Of a DNA stretch of 64,000 nucleotides, positions 55,981 to 64,000 are shown in pieces. The notes under the pieces were generated by a model. The model did not search any database. It had not been told where the DNA came from and saw only the letters and a list, made by a program, of their open reading frames with translations. The position numbers and the translations under genes were made by a program. Source of the stretch: Rhodospirillales bacterium 24-66-33. GTDB lineage: Bacteria > Pseudomonadota > Alphaproteobacteria > Reyranellales > Reyranellaceae. The first letter of the stretch is position 1, and every line of letters starts with the position of its first letter. The stretch is from the NCBI GenBank assembly GCA_002281855.1, contig NCHQ01000009.1, positions 62,001 to 126,000 on the forward strand. The letters run 5' to 3'.

Positions 55981-56979
55981 TTACGCCTCCAGCCGCTGGC
56001 CGGCCTCGTCCGACCAGCCCAGCCAGACGGGCTGGTCGCGTGCGAAGGCGTCTCCGGCGGCGCGGCTGGTGTTGGTCGTCGAAACGGTCATCGTGCCGTG
56101 GGCGTCGGTTTCGACATGATAGAGCGAGCGGTCGCCCTCATAGGCGACGTCGACGATCCGGCCGGCGACGGTCTGCGGCAGGGCGGGCCGCGCGGCCGAG
56201 AGTGTGATCTTCTCCGGCCGCAGCGCCATCCAGCCACCGCCTTCCAGGGCGATGATGTTGGCGATGCCGATGAAGTCGGCCACGAAGCGCGAGGCCGGAT
56301 GCTCGTAGACCTCGTGCGGCGTGCCGATCTGGGCGATGCGGCCGGCGTCCATCACGGCGAGCCGCGTCGCCATGGACATGGCCTCTTCCTGGTCGTGCGT
56401 CACCATGACGAAGGTGAGACCGAGCTGCTCCTGCAGGCGCACCATCTCGAAGCGCGTGCTCTCGCGCAGCTTGCGGTCGAGCGCCGCCAGCGGCTCGTCC
56501 AGCAGCAGGAGCTTGGGCCGTTTCACCAGCGCCCGCGCCAAGGCCACCCGCTGGCGCTGGCCGCCGGAGAGCTGCGACGGCTTGCGCCTCGCATGGTCCT
56601 GCAGATGCACGAGCTTCAGGATCTCCGCGACCCGCGCGGCGATCTCGGGTGCCTTCACCCCGTCGCGGCGCAGCCCGTAGCCCACGTTGGCCGCCACATC
56701 CATGTGCGGGAACAGGGCATAGGACTGGAACATCATGTTCACCGGCCGCCGGTAGGGCGGCACGTCGGTCATGTCCTGGCCGTCGATGAACAGCCGGCCT
56801 TCGTCGGGCGTCTCGAAGCCCGCCAGCATGCGCAGCAGGGTGGTCTTGCCGCACCCGGAGCCGCCCAGCAGCGCGAACAGCTCACCGCGCGCGATTTCCA
56901 GATCGACGCGATCGACGGCGACGATCGGCCCGAACCGCCTGGTCAGTCCCTCGATGCGGACGATCGGTCCTGAATTCAA
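55981..56979 (-). CDS. potA: ABC transporter ATP-binding protein, PotA-like
   Basis: A 332-residue ATPase of the spermidine/putrescine group. Walker A is GGSGCGKTT (about 38-46), the signature is LSGGQRQRVALARAL, and Walker B is LLLLDEPLAALD. A C-terminal TOBE-type regulatory domain follows (about 240-332). The most likely start is TTG 56979, one base after the substrate-binding protein stop; no ATG fits before the conserved VRIEGLTRRFG. Confidence 0.88.
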   Translation of the reverse strand: MNSGPIVRIEGLTRRFGPIVAVDRVDLEIARGELFALLGGSGCGKTTLLRMLAGFETPDEGRLFIDGQDMTDVPPYRRPVNMMFQSYALFPHMDVAANVGYGLRRDGVKAPEIAARVAEILKLVHLQDHARRKPSQLSGGQRQRVALARALVKRPKLLLLDEPLAALDRKLRESTRFEMVRLQEQLGLTFVMVTHDQEEAMSMATRLAVMDAGRIAQIGTPHEVYEHPASRFVADFIGIANIIALEGGGWMALRPEKITLSAARPALPQTVAGRIVDVAYEGDRSLYHVETDAHGTMTVSTTNTSRAAGDAFARDQPVWLGWSDEAGQRLEA

Positions 56980-56980
56980 T

Positions 56981-58066
56981 TCAACGGCCCGTCTTGATGG
57001 TCGTCCACAGCCGCGTGCGCTCGCGGACCTGCTCGGCCGTTCCGGCGGTGATGGTGTAGAACTTGGCGCGCACGTCGGCGGGCGGATAGATGAGCGGGTT
57101 CTCCGAGATGTCCTTGGGCAGCAGCGCGAACGCGGCCTTGTTGCCGTCGGCGTAGCCGGTGAGCTCGGTCGACGCCGCGGCGACCTTGGCCTCCAGCATG
57201 AAGTCGAGAAAGCGGTAGGCGTTGGCCTGGTTGGGCGCATCCTTCGGAATCGCCACGACGTCGATCCAGAGCTGCGAGCCTTCCTTCGGAATCGCGTATT
57301 CGATATCGACCTTGCTGGCGGCCTTGGCGCCGCGGTCGCGCGCCTGGAAGACGTCGCCGGAGTAGCCGAAGGCCAGGCAGATGTTCCCGCCGGCCAGCGC
57401 GTTGATGTACTCCGAGGAATGGAACTTGCGGACGTAGGGCCGCACCGTCTTCACCACGTCGGCGGCCTTGGCGAGATCCTCGGGCTTCTTCGAATCGGGA
57501 TCGAGGCCGAGATACTTGAGCGCGGCCGGCAGCACGTCGGTGGCGCTGTCGAGCAGCATCACGCCGCAATCCTGGAATTTCGAGACGACCGCCGGATCGA
57601 AGATCATGCGCAGCGAATCGACCGGCGCGTCGGGCAGTCGCTTCCTGATCTCGGCGACGTTGTAGCCGATGCCGGTCGTGCCCCACATCCAGGGCACGCC
57701 ATGGGCGTTGCCGGGATCGTACTTGGCCAGCGCCGTCATGATCTCGGGATCGAGGTTCTTCCAGTTCTTCAGCTTCGCCTTGTCGAGGGGCAGGAAGATG
57801 TTGGCCTGGAGCTGGCGCACGAAGAACGGCGAGGCCGTCGGCACGACGATGTCGTAGCCCGACCGGCCCGTGCGCAGCTTGGCGTCGAGGATCTCGTTGC
57901 TGTCGTAGGTCGTGTAGTTGACCTTGATGCCGGTATCTTTGGCGAAGTCCTTGACCTGGTCTTCGGCGATGTAATCCGACCAGTTGTAGACGTTGACGGA
58001 GCCCTGCGCGGCGACGGGACCGGCAGCGGCGAGAAAGAGCAAAGAGGCAACGGCAAGCAGACGCAT
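56981..58066 (-). CDS. potD: Polyamine-type ABC substrate-binding protein, PotD/PotF-like
   Basis: A 361-residue periplasmic binding protein. A Sec signal at about 1-20 ends VAAQG. The mature protein begins VNVYNWSDYI, the PotD/PotF hallmark, with YNVAEIRKR and polyamine-site acidic residues further on. I use ATG 58066 with GCGGAG upstream; ATG 58093 would add nine residues. It is the first gene of potDABC, 16 bp after livF. Confidence 0.9.
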   Translation of the reverse strand: MRLLAVASLLFLAAAGPVAAQGSVNVYNWSDYIAEDQVKDFAKDTGIKVNYTTYDSNEILDAKLRTGRSGYDIVVPTASPFFVRQLQANIFLPLDKAKLKNWKNLDPEIMTALAKYDPGNAHGVPWMWGTTGIGYNVAEIRKRLPDAPVDSLRMIFDPAVVSKFQDCGVMLLDSATDVLPAALKYLGLDPDSKKPEDLAKAADVVKTVRPYVRKFHSSEYINALAGGNICLAFGYSGDVFQARDRGAKAASKVDIEYAIPKEGSQLWIDVVAIPKDAPNQANAYRFLDFMLEAKVAAASTELTGYADGNKAAFALLPKDISENPLIYPPADVRAKFYTITAGTAEQVRERTRLWTTIKTGR

Positions 58067-58082
58067 CGGCAACTCCGCAGGA

Positions 58083-58784
58083 TCAGACGCCAAGATACCT
58101 GTGCTGCAGGTCCTTGTCCCCGGCCAGGTCCCGGGACGAGCCGACCCAGACGACGCGGCCCTTCTCGACGATGTGGTGGCGGTCGGCCAGCGGGATCAGG
58201 GCCGAGACGTTTTTGTCGATGACCAGGATCGCCTGACCCTCTTTCTTCAGCCGGCCGAGGCAGGCCCAGATCTCCTGCCGGATCAGCGGCGCCAGCCCCT
58301 CGGTGGCTTCGTCGAGGATCAGGAGCTTGGGGTTGGTCATCAGCGCGCGGCCGATCGCCAGCATCTGCTGCTCGCCGCCGGAGAGCTGGTTGCCCATGTT
58401 GCGCTGGCGCTCGGCCAAGCGCGGGAAGAACTCGAAGACCCGCGCGATGGTCCACGGGTTCGGCCGCGCCGTGCGATTGGCGCTGGCGGCCAATAGGTTT
58501 TCGCGCACCGACAGGTTGGGGAAGATCTGGCGGCCCTCGGGCACCAGCCCGAGACCGAGGCGGGCGATGCGGAAGGCGGGCAGGCCCTCGACCCTTTTGT
58601 CCTCGAATTCGACCGTGCCGCGGCGCGCCGGCAGCAGGCCCATGATCGTGTGCACGGTGGTGGTCTTGCCCATGCCGTTGCGGCCCATCAGGGTCACGAC
58701 CTCGCCGGCATCGACGCGCAGTTCCATGCCGAACAGCGCCTGGCTGGGACCGTAGAAGGCGTCGAGCTCCAGGACCCGCAGCAT
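58083..58784 (-). CDS. livF: Branched-chain amino acid ABC ATPase, LivF-like
   Basis: A 233-residue ATPase. Walker A is MGRNGMGKTT (about 32-41), the signature is LSGGEQQMLAIGRAL, and Walker B is LLILDEATEGL. This is the pattern of LivF. It shares one base with the livG stop and ends 16 bp before the potD-like gene, so both importers may lie on one transcript. Confidence 0.93.
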   Translation of the reverse strand: MLRVLELDAFYGPSQALFGMELRVDAGEVVTLMGRNGMGKTTTVHTIMGLLPARRGTVEFEDKRVEGLPAFRIARLGLGLVPEGRQIFPNLSVRENLLAASANRTARPNPWTIARVFEFFPRLAERQRNMGNQLSGGEQQMLAIGRALMTNPKLLILDEATEGLAPLIRQEIWACLGRLKKEGQAILVIDKNVSALIPLADRHHIVEKGRVVWVGSSRDLAGDKDLQHRYLGV

Positions 58785-59536
58785 CAGGGTGCCTCCTCGC
58801 CGAGATAGGCCTGACGTACGTCCGGGTTCGCCCGGATCTGATCGGGTGTGCCGCTGGCGATGGCGCGGCCATAGACCAGCACGGTGATGCGGTCGGCGAG
58901 CTGGAACACGGCGTCCATGTCGTGCTCGATCAGCAGCATGGCGTGGTTCTGCTTCAGCGCCTGGAGGAAGCCGATCAGGCGCTGGCTCTCCTCGGCGCCC
59001 ATGCCGGCCATCGGCTCGTCGAGCAGCAGCAGGCGCGGATCGCCGGCCAGCGCCATGGCGATCTCGAGCTGGCGTTGCTCGCCGTGGCTGAGGGACGCGG
59101 CGAGGGTGTCGGCGCGCTCGCCCAGCCCGACCTCTTCGAGCAGGCGGCGGGCGGGGCCGCGCAGGCTTTCGTCGCGCCGCGCATCGGCCAGGAAGCGGAA
59201 GGAGTGGCCGGCATGGCCCTGCACCGCGAGGGCCACGTTCTCCAGCGCCGTGAACTCGCGCAGCACCGAGGTGATCTGGAAGGAGCGGCCCAGCCCCAGC
59301 CGCACGCGCGCATGGGTCGGCAGACGGGTGACGTCGCGGCCGGCGAAATGGATGGCGCCCGAATCCGGGGCGACGACGCCGGTGAGCTGATGGATCAGGG
59401 TGGTCTTGCCGGCGCCGTTCGGGCCGATCAGCGCGTGGATTTCGCCCGGCCGGACGTCGATCGACACGTTGTCGGTCGCCAGCAGGCCGCCGTAGCGCTT
59501 CACCAGCCCCTCGGTGCGCAGCAGGGGCTCAGTCAT
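58784..59536 (-). CDS. livG: Branched-chain amino acid ABC ATPase, LivG-like
   Basis: A 250-residue ATPase. Walker A is [10 protein letters not shown] (about 37-46), the signature is [15 protein letters not shown], and Walker B is [11 protein letters not shown]. The LSHGEQ signature and the extra C-terminal segment are typical of LivG rather than LivF. It overlaps livM by 8 bp and livF by 1 bp. Confidence 0.93.
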   Translation of the reverse strand: MTEPLLRTEGLVKRYGGLLATDNVSIDVRPGEIHALIGPNGAGKTTLIHQLTGVVAPDSGAIHFAGRDVTRLPTHARVRLGLGRSFQITSVLREFTALENVALAVQGHAGHSFRFLADARRDESLRGPARRLLEEVGLGERADTLAASLSHGEQRQLEIAMALAGDPRLLLLDEPMAGMGAEESQRLIGFLQALKQNHAMLLIEHDMDAVFQLADRITVLVYGRAIASGTPDQIRANPDVRQAYLGEEAP

Positions 59537-60497
59537 GACGGCGTCCCAACAGGGAGTCGATGCCGCCGCGCGCGTAGAGCGCGATCAGGACCAGCAGCGG
59601 CCCGAACACGATCATCCAGTATTCGCCCCAGCCCTTGTGGGCGAGGTTGAGGATCGGCGGCAGCGCCTCCTCCAGCACGAAGAAGGCGATGGTGCCATAG
59701 AGCGGGCCGAACAGCGTGCCCATGCCACCCAGCACGACGATGACGATCAGGTCGCCCGACTTCATCCACGACATCATCGCGGGCGAGACATAGGCGCCCT
59801 CGTTGGCGAGCAGGATGCCCGACAGCCCGCCCAGCGCACCGGCGATGGTGAAGGCCGCGAGCCGGTAGCGGAACACCGGGAAGCCCAGCGCCGTCATGCG
59901 CAGCTCGTTGGACTTCGCGCCGCGAATCACCAGGCCGAAGCGGGAGTTGGCGTAGCGGCCGCAGAACCACAGGCTGGCGCAGAGCAGGGCGAAGCACAGC
60001 CAGTAGAAGCTCGCTTTGTCGCGCAGGTCGATCAGTCCGGGGAAGCGGCTGCGGCTGATATTGAGCCCGTCGTCGCCGCCATAGGCTTCCAGGCCGCTGC
60101 CCACATAGTAGACGAGCTGGGCGAAAGCCAGGGTGATCATGATGAAGTAGAGGCCGCGCGTCCTGAGCGATAGCGCGCCGATCACGACGGCCCAGGCCGT
60201 GGCCGCGAGCAGGGCAACGGGCCACTGGATCCAGCCGCTGGAGATGCCTTCCGCCGACAGGATGCCGATTGCATAGCCGCCGATGCCGAAGAACATCGCG
60301 TGGCCGAAGCTCACCAGCCCGCCATAGCCCAGGATCATGTTGAGGCTGACCGCGGCGATCGACCAGATGACGATGCGCGTGCCGATCGACAGGAGATAGC
60401 GCTGGTCGAATGCCTGGGTGAGCAGCGGCAGGGCCGCCAGCACCAGCAGGATCAGGGCCGTCGCGAGCCCGCGCGGCGTACGGAGGGCCGCGATCAT
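59529..60497 (-). CDS. livM: Branched-chain amino acid ABC permease, LivM-like
   Basis: A 322-residue permease with about ten helices, of the LivM kind (GYGGLVSFGHAMFFGIGGYAIG in the N-terminal half, split over the second helix pair). ATG 60497 overlaps the livH stop (ATGA); the longer start at 60530 lies wholly inside livH and is unlikely. It makes the channel with LivH. Confidence 0.92.
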   Translation of the reverse strand: MIAALRTPRGLATALILLVLAALPLLTQAFDQRYLLSIGTRIVIWSIAAVSLNMILGYGGLVSFGHAMFFGIGGYAIGILSAEGISSGWIQWPVALLAATAWAVVIGALSLRTRGLYFIMITLAFAQLVYYVGSGLEAYGGDDGLNISRSRFPGLIDLRDKASFYWLCFALLCASLWFCGRYANSRFGLVIRGAKSNELRMTALGFPVFRYRLAAFTIAGALGGLSGILLANEGAYVSPAMMSWMKSGDLIVIVVLGGMGTLFGPLYGTIAFFVLEEALPPILNLAHKGWGEYWMIVFGPLLVLIALYARGGIDSLLGRRHD

Positions 60498-61408
60498 GTG
60501 CGCTGGCCGAACAGGCCGGTCGGCCGCCAAACCAGCACCACGGCCATCAGCACGTAGACCATCACCTGGGAGATGGCGGGCGCGGCGCTCGAGGCGGCGC
60601 TGGAACTCATGAAGGTCTTGAGGATGTCGGGCAGGAAGGCCCGGCCCACGATGTCGATCTGGCCCACCACCATGGCGGCGATGAAGGCGCCCTTGATCGA
60701 GCCGATCCCGCCGATGACGATGATCACGAGCGCCAGGATCAGGATGTCGTCGCCCATGCCGATCCGCACCGAAGCGATGGGGGCGGACATCAGGCCGGCG
60801 AGACCGGCGAACACCGCGCCCAGGCCGAAGACCAGGCTGAACAGCAGCTCGATGTTGACCCCGAGCGCGCCGATCATGCGACGGTTGGAGGCGCCGGCCC
60901 GGATCAGCATGCCGAGGCGCGTGCGCGCCACCAGCCAGGCCAGGAGGATCGCTACCAGCGCGCCCACGAGGATGATGGCGAAGCGGTAAGCGGGGTAGGG
61001 CACGCCCGGCAGGATCTCGATGGTGCGGTTCAGGAAGCCCGGCACCGCGATGCTCTTGCCGGCCGGGCCCCAGAGCGCACGCACCAGCTCGTTGAAGAAC
61101 AGGATCAGGCCGAAGGTCGCCAGCACCTGGGTGAGGTGGTCGCGTGCGTAGAGCTTTCGGATCACCACGGCCTCGACGACCACGCCCAGCAGGAAAGTTG
61201 CGGGCAGCGCCAGCAGTGCGCCCAGCACGAACGAATCGGTGACGCCGATCAGGGTCCAGGCGATGTAGGCGCCCATCATATAGAGCGAGCCGTGCGCCAG
61301 GTTGACCAGGTCCATGATGCCCAGCGTCAGGGTCAGGCCGGCGGCGAGCAGGAACATCAGCAGGCCGAGCTGCACGCCGTTCAGCACCTGGAGCAGCAGA
61401 TATTCCAT
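60494..61408 (-). CDS. livH: Branched-chain amino acid ABC permease, LivH-like
   Basis: A 304-residue permease with about eight helices in the LivH pattern (LNGVQLGLLMFLLAAGLTLTLG, split at the N-terminus, then NLAHGSLYM). It is separated from livJ by 178 bp holding a terminator and a palindromic repeat, and it begins the tightly overlapped livHMGF run. Confidence 0.92.
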   Translation of the reverse strand: MEYLLLQVLNGVQLGLLMFLLAAGLTLTLGIMDLVNLAHGSLYMMGAYIAWTLIGVTDSFVLGALLALPATFLLGVVVEAVVIRKLYARDHLTQVLATFGLILFFNELVRALWGPAGKSIAVPGFLNRTIEILPGVPYPAYRFAIILVGALVAILLAWLVARTRLGMLIRAGASNRRMIGALGVNIELLFSLVFGLGAVFAGLAGLMSAPIASVRIGMGDDILILALVIIVIGGIGSIKGAFIAAMVVGQIDIVGRAFLPDILKTFMSSSAASSAAPAISQVMVYVLMAVVLVWRPTGLFGQRT

Positions 61409-61436
61409 CTATTCCGTCACGCTCTCAAACAAAACG

Positions 61437-61458
61437 GGAGCGCGTTACCGCGCTCCCA
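61437..61458 (-). terminator. Intrinsic terminator between livJ and livH
   Basis: GGGAGCGCG (61437-61445) pairs perfectly with CGCGCTCCC (61450-61458) around a 4-base loop. Read leftward it is followed by GTTTTGTTT. It lies between livJ and livH and should let livJ be made in excess over the membrane genes by partial termination. Confidence 0.85.
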
Positions 61459-61465
61459 ATAGTCT

Positions 61466-61578
61466 TCCTCCCCGTTCAAATGGGGAGGTGTCGCCGTCTT
61501 ACGGCGACGGAGGGGTCAAGACCTCTGACCCCTCCGTCAGCGAAGACGCTGACACCTCCCCAGGTGACTGGGGAGGAA
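61466..61578. repeat. Dispersed palindrome, 113 bp, between livJ and the terminator
   Basis: The outer arms TTCCTCCCC (61466) and GGGGAGGAA (ending 61578) enclose further inverted pairs: GTCGCCGTC with GGCGAC, GGAGGGGTC with GACCCCTCC, and GTCAGCG with CGCTGAC. The whole should fold into several stems. The sequence type is found dispersed between genes in many alphaproteobacteria. Confidence 0.8.
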
Positions 61579-61586
61579 TATGATTC

Positions 61587-62765
61587 TCACTTCATCGGGC
61601 ACTTGGCGGCGAAGGGATCGACCGCGTCCTTCACGGCGGTGGCGATGGTCTTCACCGTCACCATGCCCTGCGGGTCCTTGACCGTTTCCTGGATGTAGAA
61701 GTTCTCGATCGGGAAGTTGTTGTTGCCGAACTTGAAGTCGCCGCGAACCGACTTGAAGTTCGCCTTCTTCATCTCGGCGCGGACCTTGTCCTTGTTCGAC
61801 AGGTCACCCTTCAGCGCCTCGGCGGCCGAGGCCATCAGCATGATCGCGTCGTAGCTCTGGGCGCCGTAGTAGGACGGATAGGTGCCGTGCTTCTTCTTGA
61901 AGTCGGCGACGTACTTCTTGTTGGCCTCGTTCGGCAGGTCGTTGACCCATTCCTGGGCGCCCAGGGTGCCCAGCGCGAGGTCGCCCTGCTGCGGCAGGGT
62001 GATCGCATCGATCGAGAACACCTGGTAGAGCGGCACCGTCTTGTTGAGGCCCGACTGCGCCCACTGCTTCACGAACTGAACGCCGTGCGCGCCGGGATAG
62101 AAGATGAAGATGCCGTCCGGCTTGGCGGCGGCGATCTTGGTCATCTCGGCCGAGAAGTCGAGCTGGTCGGGCCACTTGGTGTAGTCCTCGCTGACGATCT
62201 TGCCCTTGTAGGTGCGCTTGACGCCCGCGAGCATGTCCTTGCCGGCGGCGTAATTGGGGCCGACCAGATAGAGGCTCTTCACGCCCTTGGTGTTGAGATA
62301 CTCGCCCATCGCCATCGGCGTCTGGTCGTTCTGCCAGGAGGTCGAGAAGAAGTTCTTGTTGCAGAGGTCGCCCGCGATCTGCGACGGGCCGGCATTGGCC
62401 GAGATCAGGATCGTGTCGCCCTCGTCGACTACGGTCTTGTAGGAAGCCAGCAGCACGTTCGACCAGATGTAGCCGCCGATGAAATTCACCTTGTCCTGCT
62501 GGACCAGCTTCTCGGAGCGCGCCTTGCCGACGTCGGGCTTGAACTGGTCGTCCTCGTAGATGATCTCGAAGGGCTTGCCGCCCATCTTGCCGCCGAGATG
62601 TTCCTTGGCGAGTTCGACGGAGCGGCGCATGTCCTCGCCGATCGCGGCCTGCGGCCCGGAAAAGGTGCTGACGAAGCCGATCTTGATCGGGCTCTGGGCC
62701 ATCGCCGGCAGGCCGAACGCCATCGCCGCCGCAATAGTTGCGGTCCCAAACAATTTGTTCTTCAT
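61587..62765 (-). CDS. livJ: Branched-chain amino acid/amide ABC substrate-binding protein, LivJ-like
   Basis: A 392-residue periplasmic binding protein with a Sec signal (about 1-23, ending AMAQ). The mature N-terminus PIKIGFVSTFSGPQAAIGEDM has the type I ligand-binding fold (Peripla_BP_6). It may bind branched-chain amino acids, amides or aromatic acids; the sequence does not decide. The livHMGF genes follow after a terminator and a repeat. Confidence 0.9.
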   Translation of the reverse strand: MKNKLFGTATIAAAMAFGLPAMAQSPIKIGFVSTFSGPQAAIGEDMRRSVELAKEHLGGKMGGKPFEIIYEDDQFKPDVGKARSEKLVQQDKVNFIGGYIWSNVLLASYKTVVDEGDTILISANAGPSQIAGDLCNKNFFSTSWQNDQTPMAMGEYLNTKGVKSLYLVGPNYAAGKDMLAGVKRTYKGKIVSEDYTKWPDQLDFSAEMTKIAAAKPDGIFIFYPGAHGVQFVKQWAQSGLNKTVPLYQVFSIDAITLPQQGDLALGTLGAQEWVNDLPNEANKKYVADFKKKHGTYPSYYGAQSYDAIMLMASAAEALKGDLSNKDKVRAEMKKANFKSVRGDFKFGNNNFPIENFYIQETVKDPQGMVTVKTIATAVKDAVDPFAAKCPMK

Positions 62766-62890
62766 GAGCCGTCGCTCCCTGTTTTCTCTTGGCGGCTATA
62801 AAAGCGGAAAATGCAGGGACCAACAATCGCTTAATGGATCGTAGCCGACGGCTTGAGGTAGGCGAGGGGCAGGTTTGCCCTGGCGGCTGG

Positions 62891-63544
62891 CTATACCAGG
62901 TCTTGATCTTGTGGTTCACCTGGATCGCGCCCCATCCAGCAAGTCCGGCTTTCCGTCGCCCTGTCGAAAATCAGAGCCGTAAATCCTCCGGCCTCCCAGA
63001 ACCGCAGAGCGCCGACATTCGTGCGATTGACGCCGACATGAAACGATCGCGCGCCTCGCGTCCGAGCCGCGGCCAGCCACGTTTCCAGGAGCAGCGATCC
63101 GGCACCACGGCGCTGCAACCGGGGCAGCAGGTTCATATGCAGATGCGCGGGATAGCGCTCTGCGATCTCGGCCGGTGTCGCGGGGGGATGGTGGATCATC
63201 GCCGCACGGCGCTGGTCGGCGGTTTGCTTGTCGGGAGGAACACCGACCGGATCGGCATATTGCTGGCGCAGCGAGGGCCACCAGTCGCGCTCTAGCCTAT
63301 CTTCCCAGGCGGCGGTGTCGACGGCACCGGCTACGAAGCCCGCAACGCCGTCACGATCCTCCAGGATCAAGGTGAGGCTGGGTTCGAGCAAGGCATAGGG
63401 CGCGATGTAGATCTGCCCCATCATCTTCGGATCGCGATAGAGATGAGAGGCATCGCCACCGGCATGACCCGTCGCCAACGAGATCGCGTAGCAGGCGTCG
63501 AGGTCGCCTTCGTTGAAGGGTCGGATCTGCAGAGTGTCGCCCAC
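62891..63544 (-). CDS. GNAT family N-acetyltransferase
   Basis: A 217-residue GNAT acetyltransferase. The acetyl-CoA-binding motif A is LPRLQRRGAGSLLLETWL (about 151-168), and NVGALRFWEAGGF completes motif B. An insertion of about 30 residues with DERLERDWWPSLR-like sequence is family-specific. The start is GTG 63544 (GDTLQIRPFNEGDL); further upstream the frame runs into a palindromic repeat, so a longer protein is unlikely. The substrate is unknown. Confidence 0.83.
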   Translation of the reverse strand: MGDTLQIRPFNEGDLDACYAISLATGHAGGDASHLYRDPKMMGQIYIAPYALLEPSLTLILEDRDGVAGFVAGAVDTAAWEDRLERDWWPSLRQQYADPVGVPPDKQTADQRRAAMIHHPPATPAEIAERYPAHLHMNLLPRLQRRGAGSLLLETWLAAARTRGARSFHVGVNRTNVGALRFWEAGGFTALIFDRATESRTCWMGRDPGEPQDQDLV

Positions 63545-63564
63545 TGAAGCGGCGCTACAGAATT

Positions 63565-63650
63565 CCGTCGTCTCGACCGGAGCCGAGCGCAGCGAGGCGG
63601 AGTGGAGCCTGCCCCGAGGCATTCGAGGGGCGCTCCGGTTGAGACGACGG
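63565..63650. repeat. Dispersed palindrome, 19-bp arms
   Basis: CCGTCGTCTCGACCGGAGC (63565-63583) pairs with GCTCCGGTTGAGACGACGG (63632-63650) except for one base. It lies between the acyl-CoA ligase gene and the GNAT gene on the same strand and could form an RNA stem between them. Confidence 0.85.
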
Positions 63651-63659
63651 GGCATTCGT

Positions 63660-64000
63660 TTAACCCCGCAGCTTGAAGCGCTGGATCTTGCCGGTCGCGG
63701 TCTTGGGCAGCTCGGGCACGTATTCGACCCAGCGCGGATATTTGTACGGCGCCAGGGTCTTCTTGCAGTGCGCCATCAGCGCGTCGGTGAGGGGGGCGCC
63801 GGCATCGCCCGGCTGTTTGAGGACGACGATCGCCCGGGGCTTGGTCAGTCCCTGTTCATCGGCATGGCCGATGACGGCGGCTTCGAGGATGGCGGGGTGC
63901 CCCACCAGACAGTTCTCGATTTCGACCGGCGAGCACCAGATGCCGCCGACCTTCAGCATGTCGTCGCTGCGGCCCTCGTAGATGAAGTAACCGTCCTCGT
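63660..64000 (-). CDS. AMP-binding acyl-CoA ligase, benzoate-CoA ligase-like (5' part outside window)
   Basis: The C-terminal about 113 residues of an ANL-superfamily ligase. DGYFIYEGRSDDMLKVGG is the hinge (A8) region and PKTATGKIQRF holds the catalytic Lys of the A10 motif. The A8 wording resembles benzoate-CoA ligases, which activate aromatic acids with ATP and CoA. The gene continues beyond the right edge; it ends 10 bp before the palindrome. Confidence 0.88.
   Translation of the reverse strand, partial: EDGYFIYEGRSDDMLKVGGIWCSPVEIENCLVGHPAILEAAVIGHADEQGLTKPRAIVVLKQPGDAGAPLTDALMAHCKKTLAPYKYPRWVEYVPELPKTATGKIQRFKLRG

Noticed and set aside
54313..56973. 886-codon open frame on the plus strand opposite the potABC-like genes
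   Set aside because: It is antisense to three well-supported transporter genes, has low-complexity His/Arg/Glu/Asp-rich content typical of GC-rich shadow frames, and has no recognisable domain.
61466..61578. Possible CRISPR-like repeat unit
   Set aside because: The short repeats are inverted arms of one palindrome, not direct repeats with unique spacers.

Overview
The window is one contiguous piece of a GC-rich (roughly two-thirds G+C by eye) alphaproteobacterial chromosome. The taxon is an inference. It rests on an alphaproteobacterial-type LexA box (GTTC-N7-GTTC) in front of imuA-imuB-dnaE2, short dispersed palindromes of types I associate with Rhizobiales/Rhodospirillales genomes, and many CoA-thioester, ABC-transport and molybdoenzyme genes. 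I would guess a Reyranella- or Bradyrhizobium-like bacterium. No rRNA, tRNA, CRISPR array, transposase or phage gene was seen, and coding density is very high.

Layout. 1-9.2 kb: partial deaminase, SDR, AbrB-type membrane protein with NAD kinase, TauD-type dioxygenase, radical SAM protein, MFS transporter with an LpxR-type lipid A deacylase, and a 51-residue DUF3309 protein. 9.1-10.8 kb: iron/oxidative stress genes (sodB, bfr, bfd). 10.9-14.9 kb: membrane-anchored class III nucleotide cyclase, then a MaoC/VOC/thioesterase operon. 14.9-18.7 kb: a probable three-part lipid-linked sugar system (GT-C transferase, GT2 polyprenyl-phosphate glycosyltransferase, SMR-type flippase) plus a methyltransferase. 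18.7-25.5 kb: two crotonases, an NMT1-type ABC importer, MaoC, ChaC and a DMT exporter.

25.7-39.1 kb is a DNA-repair block. The leftward operon exo-ligase-moaA is divergent from a TumE/HVO_A0114 toxin-antitoxin pair that runs into the ligase-associated DEXH helicase. This converges on the leftward SOS mutasome operon imuA-imuB-vapB-vapC-dnaE2, which is preceded by a LexA box. In both halves a toxin-antitoxin pair is embedded so that the next repair gene (helicase or dnaE2) appears translationally coupled to it. This is the most unusual architecture in the window.

39.2-51.0 kb: secreted metallo-beta-lactamase-fold protein, acetylpolyamine amidohydrolase/HDAC-like enzyme, CoA transferase, carbamoylase-type amidohydrolase, BenE transporter, and an NAD-linked formate dehydrogenase operon (fdsG-B-A-D, no fdsC) behind a LysR regulator. 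51.0-54.3 kb: carboxymuconolactone-decarboxylase-like protein divergent from an HxlR regulator with two operator palindromes, sulfite dehydrogenase SorAB, and a lower-GC orphan gene flanked by a duplicated permease 3' end. 54.3-62.8 kb: a leftward run of a PotDABC-type polyamine importer and a LivJ-HMGF branched-chain amino-acid/amide importer, with a terminator between livJ and livH. 62.9-64 kb: GNAT acetyltransferase and the C-terminus of an acyl-CoA ligase. The molybdoenzymes (FdsA, SorA) and moaA share a cofactor pathway. SodB, Bfr and Bfd form an iron/superoxide set.
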